Part shown: positions 1 through 8,709 of the stretch, one piece after another
How the letters are laid out: each line of letters opens with the position of its first letter
Numbering within the stretch: the stretch's first letter is position 1
Assembly: GCF_029028005.1 (NCBI RefSeq)
Contig: NZ_JAOTPO010000002.1
Coordinates: 186,001-250,000, forward strand
From: Alkalihalobacterium chitinilyticum
Lineage (GTDB): Bacteria; Bacillota; Bacilli; Bacillales; Bacillaceae_F
Direction: 5' to 3'
DNA length: 64,000 bases
The notes under the pieces: generated by a model
Seen by the model: only the letters and a program-made list of their open reading frames with translations
What the model was told of the DNA's origin: nothing
Database searches by the model: none
Program-made: the position numbers and the translations under genes

Positions 1-1
1 T

Positions 2-2149
2 ACGAACAAAGACCGAGAAATGAAATACGACTACGTCATTATGGCTACAGGTTCTAACCCGTTCATATTACCAGTTCCAGGTGCTGACCTGGAAGGAGTT
101 ATAGCCTTCCGAGATATAAAAGATTGCGAAACGATGATTGATGCAGCTAAAAACTATAAAAAAGCAGTCGTAATCGGCGGGGGCTTACTTGGATTAGAAG
201 CAGCCCGTGGTCTATTAAACCTAGGTATGGAAGTCGATGTTGTTCATTTACAAGATCATTTAATGGAAAGACAGCTAGACCAAGATGCAGCAAAGCTTCT
301 TCGAGTAGAGCTTGAAAAACAAGGAATGAATTTCCTGATGCCAAAGCTTACTGACAAAATCGTGGGAACGGATCGAGTTGAAAAAGTAATTTTTAAAGAT
401 GGCTCGGAAACCGAAGCAGACCTCGTAGTCATGGCTGTCGGAATCCGCCCGAATACGCTAGTAGCAAGTGAAAGTGGCATTGAAGTCAATCGCGGTGTAG
501 TCGTTAATAATTACATGCAGACGAATGCTCAAGATGTTTATGCTGTTGGGGAATGCGCGGAACATCGCGAAGTCGTTTATGGGTTAGTCGCACCTCTTTA
601 TGAGCAAGGAAAAGTACTTGCAAACCATATTGTTGGGGAAAATGCTGGTGCTGGTTACCAAGGGACCGTTCTATCAACCAAATTAAAAGTGTCAGGTGTC
701 AATGTGTTTTCTGCGGGTGAGTTCGTCGATGATGGCTCGACGAGAAGTGTCCGAGTGTACGACGAATTTGAAGGGATTTATAAAAAAGTAATGATTCGCA
801 ATAACAAAGTCGTTGGGGCTGTATTATTTGGAGATACAAAAGAAAGTACAAAACTGTTAAGTATGATTAATGAAGGTGCAGATGTTTCAGATATGGCGCC
901 GATTAATATTTTGCAAAGTAATGACGCAGTGTCTGAAAGTTTAACTGCTTCATTAGCAGCGAATGACAATGTATGCGGCTGTAATGGTGTTACAAAAGGG
1001 ACGATCGTTTCAGCAATTCGTGATCAAAGCCTTTGTTCAGTAGAAGAAGTCAGTGGCTGTACGAGTGCCGGTCGCTCCTGCGGGACGTGTAAGCCGATGA
1101 TATCAGAGTTGTTGGCCGATACATTAGGAGATGAATTTGACGCTACTGCCAAAACAGAAGCCCTTTGTGGGTGCACGGATTTAACTCATGAAGAAGTTGT
1201 TGCTGAAATTCGTGAAAAAGGGCTAACACATACACGAGAAGTGATGAATGTACTAGGGTGGAAAAATGAAGATGGATGTTCAAAATGTCGTCCAGCTATT
1301 AACTACTACTTAGGAATGGTTCATCCAACAAACTTTGAAGATGAAAGAGAGTCTCGTTTTGTAAATGAGAGAATGCATGCGAACATCCAAAAGGACGGTA
1401 CTTATTCAGTTGTACCTAGGATGTATGGGGGAGTTACAAACCCAACAGAATTAAAAAGAATTGCTGAAGTAGCTGAAAGGTATAACGTACCGCTCGTGAA
1501 ATTAACCGGAGGTCAGCGCATCGATTTACTCGGTATAAAAAAAGAAGACCTGCCGAATGTTTGGAAAGAAATTGGGATGCCATCCGGTCATGCGTACGGC
1601 AAGACGCTTCGAACGGTAAAAACATGCGTAGGTGAGAGCTTCTGTCGCTTTGGAACCCAGGATTCAATTGGAATGGGGATTGCTCTTGAGAAAAAGTTCG
1701 AAGGCTTAAATACACCGCATAAGGTCAAGATGGCTGTATCTGCTTGTCCGAGAAACTGTGCGGAATCAGGAATTAAAGATGTCGGAATTGTAGGGGTTGA
1801 AGGTGCTTGGGAGATTTATGTCGGAGGGAATGGAGGAACTGAACTTCGAAAAGGCGACCTGCTTTGCAAAGTAAAAACAAGTGAAGAGGTCCTCCAAATA
1901 ACGGCTGCTTACCTACAACTTTATCGTGAAAATGCGCGTTATTTAGAGCGAACATCGCATTGGATTGAAAGAGTGGGACTTGATTATGTCATCGACCAAG
2001 TCATTTCAAATGAGCAAAATCAAAAAGAATTAAGTGAGCGAATGGAAATTGTCTTATCAACTGTTAAAGAACCTTGGAGCGAAATTTACGAAAGTAACGA
2101 ACTGCAAACTGAATTATTTAAAAATAAACACGTTGAAGTCATTCAATAA
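2..2149 (+). CDS. nirB: Nitrite reductase [NAD(P)H] large subunit, 5'-truncated by window edge
   Basis: Catalytic subunit of cytoplasmic assimilatory nitrite reductase, reducing nitrite to ammonium with NAD(P)H. The open frame runs to base 2, so the N-terminal FAD part (roughly 90 residues compared with the ~805-residue B. subtilis NasD) lies outside the window. Counting from the Met at 20, an NAD(P)-binding Rossmann loop (VVIGGGLLGLEAARG) is near residue 50. Two BFD-like [2Fe-2S] domains with CGC starts lie near 315 and 380. The ferredoxin-like and 4Fe-4S/siroheme domain carries CVGESFC (~536) and CPRNC (~576), the four cluster/siroheme cysteines. nirD follows after 15 bases and nasC and a siroheme methyltransferase complete the set. 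Family assignment is very secure; the true start is not visible. Confidence 0.97.
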   Translation, partial: TNKDREMKYDYVIMATGSNPFILPVPGADLEGVIAFRDIKDCETMIDAAKNYKKAVVIGGGLLGLEAARGLLNLGMEVDVVHLQDHLMERQLDQDAAKLLRVELEKQGMNFLMPKLTDKIVGTDRVEKVIFKDGSETEADLVVMAVGIRPNTLVASESGIEVNRGVVVNNYMQTNAQDVYAVGECAEHREVVYGLVAPLYEQGKVLANHIVGENAGAGYQGTVLSTKLKVSGVNVFSAGEFVDDGSTRSVRVYDEFEGIYKKVMIRNNKVVGAVLFGDTKESTKLLSMINEGADVSDMAPINILQSNDAVSESLTASLAANDNVCGCNGVTKGTIVSAIRDQSLCSVEEVSGCTSAGRSCGTCKPMISELLADTLGDEFDATAKTEALCGCTDLTHEEVVAEIREKGLTHTREVMNVLGWKNEDGCSKCRPAINYYLGMVHPTNFEDERESRFVNERMHANIQKDGTYSVVPRMYGGVTNPTELKRIAEVAERYNVPLVKLTGGQRIDLLGIKKEDLPNVWKEIGMPSGHAYGKTLRTVKTCVGESFCRFGTQDSIGMGIALEKKFEGLNTPHKVKMAVSACPRNCAESGIKDVGIVGVEGAWEIYVGGNGGTELRKGDLLCKVKTSEEVLQITAAYLQLYRENARYLERTSHWIERVGLDYVIDQVISNEQNQKELSERMEIVLSTVKEPWSEIYESNELQTELFKNKHVEVIQ

Positions 2150-2164
2150 AAGGGGGAACTGTCT

Positions 2165-2491
2165 ATGAGTAAAATTCAAGCTGGAAGTAAAGTGATGATT
2201 GGCAAACTAACGGATATACCTAAAAAGTATGGGAAAGAAGTAATCATCGGTGATCAGAGTGTAGCTGTATTCCGCTTGGCTTCGGGTGCCGTTCGTGCGG
2301 TTGCTAACAAATGTCCTCATAAAGGCGGCCCCCTTTCTCAAGGGATAGTCGCCGGTGACCATGTTTTCTGTCCATTACACGATTGGAAGGTTTGCTTAAA
2401 TGATGGATTGGTTCAAAAACCGGATACAGGTTGCGTTAAAACCTATGAAGCGATAATTGAAGAAGAGACCGTTTTTCTTGTCATTAACTAG
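2165..2491 (+). CDS. nirD: Nitrite reductase small subunit, Rieske-type
   Basis: Small subunit of the NADH-dependent assimilatory nitrite reductase, a 108-residue protein of the usual length for the family (B. subtilis NasE). It has a Rieske [2Fe-2S] fold with CPHKGG and CPLHDW, i.e. both Cys-X-His and Cys-X2-His ligand pairs. Retaining all four ligands suggests a cluster-binding form; many NirD proteins from Gram-negatives have lost them. It starts at an ATG preceded by a strong AAAAGGGGG ribosome-binding site and lies 15 bases after nirB, so the two are surely co-transcribed and translated as a complex. No odd features. Confidence 0.95.
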   Translation: MSKIQAGSKVMIGKLTDIPKKYGKEVIIGDQSVAVFRLASGAVRAVANKCPHKGGPLSQGIVAGDHVFCPLHDWKVCLNDGLVQKPDTGCVKTYEAIIEEETVFLVIN

Positions 2492-2561
2492 GAGAATAGA
2501 GGGTTCCTATAAATAGCCCGTGATACCATCTATACTTTTGGGAGCAAGAGGGTGTTAAGTA

Positions 2562-4730
2562 ATGAGCGATTTAATTCAATATTTTCGTGAAAAGCAGCTA
2601 AAACAAAGCTCTGAACAGATCATGAAAGGGCGTTGTCCATACTGTAGTATGCAATGTTCGATGGAGCTGATTGAAGAGCACATCATTCAGCGAAAACGAT
2701 TTAAAGTAAAACCGAATAAACAAGATCCAACGTCAGAAGGAAGGCTGTGTATTAAAGGGCTTCAAGCTCATCAACATGCGATTAATGGAGAGCGTGTGAA
2801 GTACCCGCTATATAAGATTGATGGAGAATGGGTTCGAATTTCCTGGGACTTGGCACTTGAGATGATCGCAGAACAATTCTCGTCATTACAACAAGAGTAC
2901 GGGAGTGATTCAATTGGCGTATACGGCGGAGGTTCATTAACGAATGAGGAAGCGTATTTACTAGGGAAGTTTGCTAGAGTTGGTTTGAAAACAAAGTATA
3001 TTGATTATAACGGACGTTTCTGTATGAGTGCAGCAGCATCAGCTGCCAACGCGACGTTTGGTATCGACCGTGGGATGACAAACCAGCTGACTGAAATAGC
3101 TGATGCGAAGTGCATTATCTTAGCCGGAACGAACATTGCGGAGTGCCAGCCGACGATTATGCCGTATTTCCGGAAAGCGAAAAAGAATGGCGCTTTTATT
3201 ATTGCGATTGATCCTCGAGAAACAGCCACAACTAAATTTGCTGATCTGCACATTAAGGTGAAACCAGGGACAGATGCGAATTTAGCTATGGGGATGCTCA
3301 AAGTGCTTGTAGATGAAAAGTACTGTGATGAAACTTTTATTGCCGAACGGACGAAAGGTTTTGAGCCAGTTCTAGATCAGGTAAATCAGGTATCCGTTGC
3401 CACGATTGCAAAACAATGCGGGATTACAAGTGATGAAATACGAGTAGCGGCACGTCACTACGGTCAAGCAGAAACGGGGATGATTTTTACTGCTAGAGGA
3501 GTCGAACAACATGCCAACGGCTATCAAACCGTTCGACATTTTTTAAACCTAGTATTGGCAACAGGAAAGATTGGCAAGCATGCGTGTGGATACGGTGCCG
3601 TCACGGGTCAAGGGAATGGTCAAGGCGGGAGGGAGCATGGACAAAAAGCCGACCAGCTCCCAGGTTACCGATCAATCGAAAATGAAACTGATCGAAAATA
3701 TATTGCCGACATTTGGGGTGTAGATGAAAGTGAGTTGCCGCGCAAAGGTGTTTCTGCCTATGAACTTATCGAAAAGATCGACCGAGAAGAAATTAAAGCG
3801 TTGTTCTTAATGGGCTCTAATCCAGTCGTCTCCAGTCCAAATGCTGTTTTTGTAGAGAAGGCATTAGAAAAACTAGATTTTCTAGTTGTAGTAGATATGT
3901 TTATTTCAGAAACCGCTCGAATGGCTGATTTAATATTACCAACAACTTCTTACCTTGAAGATGAAGGAACGATGACCAATTTAGAAGGAAGAGTCGTTTA
4001 CCGGCATGCCGAACGAAAAGCACCAAAAGAAGTGAAGCACGATTGGCAAATCGTTTGTGAGTTGGCAAAATCCTTAGGAAAAGATCATTATTTTACGTAT
4101 GAAAAAGTGGAAGACATATTTAATGAATTACGTCAGGCCAGTAAAGGAGGAACTGCTGATTACTTCGGAATTACGTATGATCGAGTTAAAAATGGAGGTG
4201 TATTCTGGCCGTGCCCAGACTCATCACACCAGGGAACTTTGCGCCTGTTTGAAAAATCCTTTCATACCACAGACGGTCGTGCACAATTCCACATTGGCCA
4301 TGAACTGATTCGTAGTGAGAAAGCGACCAAGAAATACCCGCTAATTCTTACGACAGGTCGTTTAATGGAGCACTACTTAACAGGGGTCCAAACGAGAAGA
4401 AGCCAGGAGCTAATCGAGCGATCAAAGGAACCTTTTGTAGAAATCCATCCACAAACAGCCTTAGAATATAACATTGAAAACGATACATTAGTCCGGATTG
4501 AGTCAAAAAGAGGATCTGTCATTGTAAAGAGTAAAGTAACTGAAAGTATTCGCGAGGACACGCTATTTGCACCATTTCATTGGGGGGATTTTCAATGTAT
4601 TAACCGGGTTACGAATCCTGCTTTAGACCCAGTTTGTCGGATGCCTGAATTTAAAGTCAGTTCAGTAAAAATCAGTCCGGTTCAACCAGTAAAAGAAAAG
4701 GTTGCACAAGAATCCGTGGTCATTTCATAA
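2562..4730 (+). CDS. nasC: Assimilatory nitrate reductase catalytic subunit (molybdopterin oxidoreductase)
   Basis: Reduces nitrate to nitrite in the cytoplasm using a bis-MGD molybdenum cofactor and one [4Fe-4S] cluster. The 722 residues match NasC length (~710). The cluster ligands are Cys25, Cys28, Cys32 and Cys63. A molybdopterin domain follows (GGGSLTNEEAYLLGKFAR near 125, Cys near 150 within FCMSAAASAA as possible Mo ligand, GQGNGQGGREHGQKADQ near 350) and a C-terminal Molydop_binding domain (LTTGRLMEHYLTG near 595). Lying behind nirBD it completes nitrate-to-ammonium reduction. The electron-transfer subunit NasB is not in the window; it may lie upstream of base 1. A formate-dehydrogenase-like enzyme is the alternative, but context and the Cys63 spacing favour NasC. 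Confidence 0.9.
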   Translation: MSDLIQYFREKQLKQSSEQIMKGRCPYCSMQCSMELIEEHIIQRKRFKVKPNKQDPTSEGRLCIKGLQAHQHAINGERVKYPLYKIDGEWVRISWDLALEMIAEQFSSLQQEYGSDSIGVYGGGSLTNEEAYLLGKFARVGLKTKYIDYNGRFCMSAAASAANATFGIDRGMTNQLTEIADAKCIILAGTNIAECQPTIMPYFRKAKKNGAFIIAIDPRETATTKFADLHIKVKPGTDANLAMGMLKVLVDEKYCDETFIAERTKGFEPVLDQVNQVSVATIAKQCGITSDEIRVAARHYGQAETGMIFTARGVEQHANGYQTVRHFLNLVLATGKIGKHACGYGAVTGQGNGQGGREHGQKADQLPGYRSIENETDRKYIADIWGVDESELPRKGVSAYELIEKIDREEIKALFLMGSNPVVSSPNAVFVEKALEKLDFLVVVDMFISETARMADLILPTTSYLEDEGTMTNLEGRVVYRHAERKAPKEVKHDWQIVCELAKSLGKDHYFTYEKVEDIFNELRQASKGGTADYFGITYDRVKNGGVFWPCPDSSHQGTLRLFEKSFHTTDGRAQFHIGHELIRSEKATKKYPLILTTGRLMEHYLTGVQTRRSQELIERSKEPFVEIHPQTALEYNIENDTLVRIESKRGSVIVKSKVTESIREDTLFAPFHWGDFQCINRVTNPALDPVCRMPEFKVSSVKISPVQPVKEKVAQESVVIS

Positions 4731-4751
4731 ACAAAGAGGGGGGAGATAGAA

Positions 4752-5549
4752 ATGAAAGCGAAAGGAAAGGTTTTTCTAGTGGGAGCGGGACCCGGTGACC
4801 CCAAACTTTTAACGATTAAAGGCTTAGAAGCAATTCAAGGCGCAGAAGTCATCGTCTATGATCGATTAGTTAATCCTGAACTGATCGGTTATGCAAACCG
4901 TAACGTCGAGCTCATATATTGCGGTAAGCTGCCTAATCAACATACGATTCCACAGGAGCATATTAACGAGATATTAGTCCTTCAAGCTAAACGAGGAAAA
5001 CAAGTCGTCCGCCTGAAAGGAGGCGACCCATGCATGTTTGGGCGTGGCGGGGAAGAAGCTGAGTATTGTGCTGCTCATCAGGTTGAGTTTGAATTTATAC
5101 CGGGAATTACGTCAGGGATTTCTGCTCCGATGTTTGCTGGAATCCCGGTGACACATAGGGATTATAGTTCGTCGGTGACGTTTGTTACAGGCCATAAGCG
5201 ATCAGATAAAAGTGGAGAAGCAATGAACTGGCGGCACCTTGCAACGGGTTCGGATACACTTGTATTTTATATGGGGCTGTCCAATCTTTCATTGATATGC
5301 GAAAATCTAATGACTTACGGGCGCTCACCTAACACCCCAATCGCTTTAGTTGAACAAGGAACGACGAAAAGGCAACGAACACTCGTTGGCGACCTAGCTA
5401 ACATTGTTGAAAAAGCCGCTAATGCCCAAATAAAATCCCCTGCAATTATTATTGTCGGCGATGTCGTCCAGTTAAGGAACAAGCTTGCATGGTATGAAGA
5501 AATTCAAGCTGATTCCATCTCGAATTGGCAAGAAGTAAATATTGGATAA
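4752..5549 (+). CDS. cobA: Uroporphyrinogen-III C-methyltransferase (siroheme synthesis)
   Basis: SAM-dependent enzyme that methylates uroporphyrinogen III at C2 and C7 to precorrin-2, the first step to siroheme, which NirB needs. The 265-residue protein is a single TP_methylase domain: VGAGPGDPKLLTIKG at residues 9-23, VRLKGGDPCMFGRGGEE near 83, and GITSGISAPMFAGIPVTHR near 118. It lacks any fused CysG dehydrogenase or HemD domain, whereas B. subtilis NasF is longer. It starts at ATG behind an AGAGGGGGGAGA ribosome-binding site, 21 bases after nasC, and is the last gene of the operon before a hairpin terminator. The names sumT or nasF would fit equally. Confidence 0.93.
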   Translation: MKAKGKVFLVGAGPGDPKLLTIKGLEAIQGAEVIVYDRLVNPELIGYANRNVELIYCGKLPNQHTIPQEHINEILVLQAKRGKQVVRLKGGDPCMFGRGGEEAEYCAAHQVEFEFIPGITSGISAPMFAGIPVTHRDYSSSVTFVTGHKRSDKSGEAMNWRHLATGSDTLVFYMGLSNLSLICENLMTYGRSPNTPIALVEQGTTKRQRTLVGDLANIVEKAANAQIKSPAIIIVGDVVQLRNKLAWYEEIQADSISNWQEVNIG

Positions 5550-5561
5550 TTTTGGTTTTAT

Positions 5562-5592
5562 AAAGGCACACAGCTATCCGTGTGTCTTTTTG
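5562..5592 (+). terminator. Rho-independent terminator of the nitrate/nitrite operon
   Basis: A 10-bp stem (AAAGGCACAC against GTGTGTCTTT, one G-U pair) with an 8-base loop and a T-rich tail directly follows the methyltransferase stop. Confidence 0.85.
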
Positions 5593-5905
5593 TATGAGCT
5601 TGAAAGTATAAAATTCCAAGATGTCTAGCTTAGGTGCCATCGGCTATAGGTCGCTTCGGAACATCAAACGTGTCTAAAGAGCAAGACACTTATTACAGGA
5701 CCTCCAGCGCTTGTCCTCTATAAGAAGCACCTTACGCTTTCCTATATCTAGCTTCAGCCCCCTGGGAAACCTCAATCACCACCTTGCGATAAGTCAACAT
5801 CGGCTCACTAGCGCACACCGTGTTTCCTTAATCTGATACAGTGGCTCCAGTCCGAACGTGGCGCTTAGGCTTTATCTTGTTTCTATGAAACATTTAAACA
5901 TTTGA
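5593..5905. repeat. Non-coding gap with repeat-like blocks of the TCTAGCTTC/GGTCGCTTCGG type
   Basis: This stretch has no convincing gene and is richer in G+C than its surroundings. It carries two similar openings (ATGTCTAGCTTAGGTGCC near 5621 and ATATCTAGCTTCAGCCCC near 5741) and the block TAGGTCGCTTCGGAAC near 5647. Blocks of this kind recur between genes in many Bacillaceae genomes as far as I recall; only a genome-wide search would show copy number here. No promoter or complete ORF with ribosome-binding site was seen. Confidence 0.4.
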
Positions 5906-5911
5906 TTTATG

Positions 5912-5940
5912 TCATATAAAGAACGGACAAGTCATAAGAT
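5912..5940 (+). promoter_or_regulatory. Sigma-E-like promoter for spoIVFA-spoIVFB
   Basis: TCATATA (5912-5918), a 14-base spacer and CATAAGAT (5933-5940) resemble the B. subtilis sigma-E consensus (-35 TCATATT, -10 CATACAAT). spoIVFAB is a sigma-E operon in B. subtilis, which supports the reading. The spoIVFA start is about 280 bases downstream because a MITE lies between. Motif match only. Confidence 0.55.
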
Positions 5941-5961
5941 AGAGTAAAAAAGTGGGACGAG

Positions 5962-6189
5962 ACTAGAAGAGGATGTTCAAAAAGTCCGGGAAAAATCTCC
6001 GTCAGTAGTGATCTTCGACTAAGCCCCCCACGTCCTGTGGGAACGTCGAAGTCACCACATCCTGTGGAATGTCGTTGGTTTGTTGCTGTGTTCCTCACGT
6101 ATGAATAGCATACGCTGTGGTACTCGCAACTTCATCGCCTCGAACTTCTTGGATCTTTTTGTCCTCCTTTTTGAACACGCACTAGAAGA
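5962..6189. mobile_element. MITE-like element with 14-bp inverted ends and 9-bp target duplication
   Basis: The direct repeat ACTAGAAGA occurs at 5962-5970 and again at 6181-6189. Between them lies a 210-bp element (5971-6180). It begins GGATGTTCAAAAAG and ends with the complement of GCGTGTTCAAAAAG, so the terminal inverted repeats match at 12 of 14 positions. There is no transposase gene, and the interior is G+C-rich with small palindromes such as CCTGTGG blocks. This is the classic layout of a non-autonomous transposon that made a 9-bp target duplication. It sits just upstream of spoIVFA; an open frame running from the element into spoIVFA is accidental. The parent transposon family cannot be named from this window. 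Confidence 0.8.
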
Positions 6190-6217
6190 ATTTGTCGTGA
6201 AAAGGATGGGGTATGTG

Positions 6218-7015
6218 ATGTCTAAACGAATTGATAAAATTAGGAGACAAATAGAGTCTAGAAGAAGAGAGGCTCAAGGGAAAGGGGCTCGAAAAGAACG
6301 AGAACGTTCAGCACCGCTTTTTTATGATCGCCATACCGAATCGAGAGATGAACCAGACTTTTACGTTTTTCAAGAAGAAAAAAAGAAAACGGCCATAGAA
6401 GAAAAGTGGAAACAAAAAGATTGGTTTTTAATGAGATCACTCATCGCTGTTGTTTTATTTTTACTTGTTGCCATCATGTTCAATAGTAGTATGCCCCAGC
6501 TTGAAAGTGCGAGGCAAGTCGTCAAGCAGTCTTATGAGCAGGAATTTCAGTTTGCAGCTATTGCTGATTGGTATGAAAATCAATTCGGCCGTCCGCTAGC
6601 CCTTTTACCGATGTCTATGGACGTAGCACTTGAAGATACAGAAGAAGCACCTCCAGTCGCCTATGCTGTACCTGCAACTGGACAGATCCGTGAAGACTTT
6701 CAACAAAATGGTACAGGGATATTAGTAGAAACCGAAATCGGTGCGAATGTTGAAGCGGTGAAGTCGGGTCTTGTTATTTTTGTAGGTGAAGAAGAGAGAC
6801 TAGGTCGTACCGTTGCCATTCAGCATTATGACGGGGGGCAATCATGGTATGGAATGTTAGAGACCGTCGATGTAAAGTTGTATGATCATATTGAGGCTGG
6901 AAAACCGGTTGGTAGAGTTTCAGCTAGTGAAGGAGCAGAAAAAGGAATATATTATCTTTCCATTAAAGAAGGCGAAGACTATATTGATCCAAACGATGTG
7001 ATTAGCTTTGAATAA
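6218..7015 (+). CDS. spoIVFA: Stage IV sporulation protein FA (SpoIVFB inhibitor/anchor)
   Basis: Membrane protein of the outer forespore membrane that holds the SpoIVFB protease inactive until the SpoIVB signal arrives during sporulation. The start chosen is the ATG at 6218 (GTG 6215 is adjacent), behind AAAAGGATGGGG; it gives 265 residues, the B. subtilis length. A charged N-terminal region (RRQIESRRREAQGKG) is followed by a membrane span near residues 78-95 (SLIAVVLFLLVAIMF). A C-terminal LytM/M23-like domain follows (TGQIREDFQQNGTGILVETE onward). It lacks clear metallopeptidase ligands, as expected for SpoIVFA. The stop overlaps the spoIVFB start by 8 bases. The frame stays open upstream into a MITE but no ribosome-binding site supports a longer protein. 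Confidence 0.93.
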   Translation: MSKRIDKIRRQIESRRREAQGKGARKERERSAPLFYDRHTESRDEPDFYVFQEEKKKTAIEEKWKQKDWFLMRSLIAVVLFLLVAIMFNSSMPQLESARQVVKQSYEQEFQFAAIADWYENQFGRPLALLPMSMDVALEDTEEAPPVAYAVPATGQIREDFQQNGTGILVETEIGANVEAVKSGLVIFVGEEERLGRTVAIQHYDGGQSWYGMLETVDVKLYDHIEAGKPVGRVSASEGAEKGIYYLSIKEGEDYIDPNDVISFE

Positions 7016-7850
7016 TTCGCTTCTTTCAAAAATAAAAATTAATCCTCTATTTTGGTTCGTGCTCGGAATGGGGATCATTACAGGCTATTTTAAAGAAGTC
7101 ATCATGGTGTTTTTGATCGTGTTTATTCATGAGATGGGACATGTATTTGCTGCAAAATGGTTTAAGTGGAGGATTTCAAAAATAGAGTTGCTTCCATTCG
7201 GAGGTGTGGCTGAAATGAATGAGAGTTCAAATCGACCGTTTCGCGAGGAGTTGATTGTCATTGTTTCCGGCCCAACCCAACACCTCTGGATGATTGGAGC
7301 ATCTTTTCTTTTGGTCCAAACACCGCTTTGGTCAACGGCAGATCATCAACTTTTTGTTTGGCATAATTTAATGATACTCGGATTTAATTTATTACCGATA
7401 TGGCCATTGGACGGCGGACGTATATTACATTTAGCCTGTACGTATAAGCTTCCTTATAAGCAAGGACAGAAGTTAACATTATTACTATCTACAACAGGTA
7501 TTGTCATCATTGGAATGATCAGTCTGAAATTATTTCCTTTTCATTTAAATCTTTGGGTCGTTCTGTCCTTTTTATGTATTGCCAACTATCTAGAATGGAA
7601 ACAGCGGCATTATATCTTTATGCGGTTTCTGTTGGATCGTTTTTACTTAGAAGAACGTCATTTAAAGCGATATTCGCTGCAAGTGCACCAAAATATGAAA
7701 GTCCGTCAAGTATTGGAGCAGTTTCGGCGTGGACACAAACATACGATTACCATTGACCGAAATCATTGCGTCTCAGAGAAAATGTTATTAGATGCTTATT
7801 TTAATCAAAAAGCGTTTGACCGAAAGTTAAAGGAAGTGTTTATTTCTTAA
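7008..7850 (+). CDS. spoIVFB: SpoIVFB intramembrane metalloprotease (pro-sigma-K processing)
   Basis: Site-2-type zinc protease that cleaves pro-sigma-K within the membrane in the mother cell. It has 280 residues, similar to the B. subtilis protein. The zinc motif HEMGH is at residues 41-45 inside a membrane segment, and the second metal site is in LLPIWPLDGGR near residue 135. Several further hydrophobic segments precede a C-terminal cytoplasmic CBS-like region containing FRRGHKHTITI. It begins at a TTG (7008) overlapping the end of spoIVFA, giving tight translational coupling; no ATG lies near the expected N-terminus. Co-transcription with spoIVFA is evident. Confidence 0.94.
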   Translation: MNNSLLSKIKINPLFWFVLGMGIITGYFKEVIMVFLIVFIHEMGHVFAAKWFKWRISKIELLPFGGVAEMNESSNRPFREELIVIVSGPTQHLWMIGASFLLVQTPLWSTADHQLFVWHNLMILGFNLLPIWPLDGGRILHLACTYKLPYKQGQKLTLLLSTTGIVIIGMISLKLFPFHLNLWVVLSFLCIANYLEWKQRHYIFMRFLLDRFYLEERHLKRYSLQVHQNMKVRQVLEQFRRGHKHTITIDRNHCVSEKMLLDAYFNQKAFDRKLKEVFIS

Positions 7851-7956
7851 GGGTGAAACGGAAGGCAGCTAGAAGATAGTGAGTAGTGGTTATATCGATA
7901 TGAGGAGCATTTTTTCAATTAAATTGATACTTTTAAGCTAAATAAGTACAAAATAA

Positions 7957-7987
7957 AAGCAGACGAAGTGAAATCGTCTGCTTATTT
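7957..7987. terminator. Bidirectional terminator between spoIVFB and the receiver protein
   Basis: A perfect 10-bp stem AAGCAGACGA/TCGTCTGCTT with a 7-base loop is flanked by an A-rich stretch on the left and T-rich bases on the right. It can therefore end transcripts from both convergent genes. Confidence 0.85.
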
Positions 7988-7998
7988 TATATGTTGTC

Positions 7999-8388
7999 TC
8001 AGTTACCATGCTGGTATGTAAGAACAGGCTGTTTAAACGTAAATTGTAGTTTTTCTTTTAAGTCGGATATTGAAAAAGGCTTTTGTAAGTAAGAAGTAAA
8101 GGTTGCGTATTCGCTAAGTTGATGATTGAAAACTCCAGTACTAGTTACAATAACACGAACAGGTTTATCGAGCTTCTCTCGGACGATTTGACACAATTTA
8201 AAAGTTTCAATATCAGCTAATTGATCACTGACGATGAGAAAATCAAGATCGTCTGGCAGCGCTCGAAGGAAATCAGGACTATTATCAAAGTGAACAACTT
8301 CATAACCAAGCTTTTCAATATGATAGGTTATCAACATTGCATGAGCCGGCTCATCTTCAACCAAATAAATAAACGGTTTCCTACCCAT
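7999..8388 (-). CDS. Stand-alone response-regulator receiver domain protein
   Basis: A 129-residue protein consisting of one REC domain and no output domain. It has the acidic pair in YLVEDEP (residues 8-14), a likely phospho-acceptor Asp55 (LIVSDQLAD), a Ser/Thr switch residue in VTSTG near 83 and the conserved Lys103 (LQKPF). It starts at ATG with GGGAGGAATT upstream. It stands alone, convergent with spoIVFB and separated from rng, with no kinase nearby, so its partner cannot be deduced. Possible roles are a phosphate shuttle or a CheY/Spo0F-like adaptor, but nothing here shows which. Confidence 0.85.
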   Translation of the reverse strand: MGRKPFIYLVEDEPAHAMLITYHIEKLGYEVVHFDNSPDFLRALPDDLDFLIVSDQLADIETFKLCQIVREKLDKPVRVIVTSTGVFNHQLSEYATFTSYLQKPFSISDLKEKLQFTFKQPVLTYQHGN

Positions 8389-8524
8389 AATTCCTCCCGC
8401 AATATGAAAAAATGTATATTTATTTATCTATTTATTATTTATATTAACTCTTTGTAAAAAATATAGCAATTTCTTTATTAAAAAATTTACAATTAAAAAT
8501 AGAAAAACGTCGAACCGTGTTAAT

Positions 8525-8709
8525 CTCTTAACTTATTTATTAGTTAAGTTTGAATTTTTGATTTTGTCCTAGAACAAGTTTTTTTCTTGTCAGAAGAACA
8601 GAGTGAGAAAAAAAGTGAAGAAGTCAGGACAAAATAGGAGTAACGAGTTTTCACTTTAGTGAAGATTACAGTACAATAGGAAGATATAAATTGAAGTTGG
8701 TGATGGCAG
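8525..8709 (+). promoter_or_regulatory. Structured upstream region of rng
   Basis: The 320-base gap 8389-8709 is A+T-rich. It contains the hairpin CTTAACT/AGTTAAG (about 8527-8549). It also has a wider inverted repeat ATTTTGTCCT (about 8561-8570) against AGGACAAAAT (about 8627-8636), whose loop contains a smaller GAACAAG/CTTGTC pairing. A weak -10-like TACAAT lies near 8671. If transcription starts upstream of 8525, rng mRNA would carry a folded leader. Whether it is a leader or an upstream terminator-like region cannot be settled by eye. Confidence 0.35.

Noticed and set aside
2492-2561. Promoter or attenuator between nirD and nasC
   Set aside because: The 70-base gap shows no clear -35/-10 pair or stable terminator hairpin.
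5907-6098. Reverse-strand 63-codon frame
   Set aside because: It lies within the MITE and its flank, with no start signal or recognisable product.
6080-6217. N-terminal extension of SpoIVFA into the upstream element
   Set aside because: The extra codons come from the MITE, there is no ribosome-binding site, and the ATG at 6218 gives the normal SpoIVFA length.
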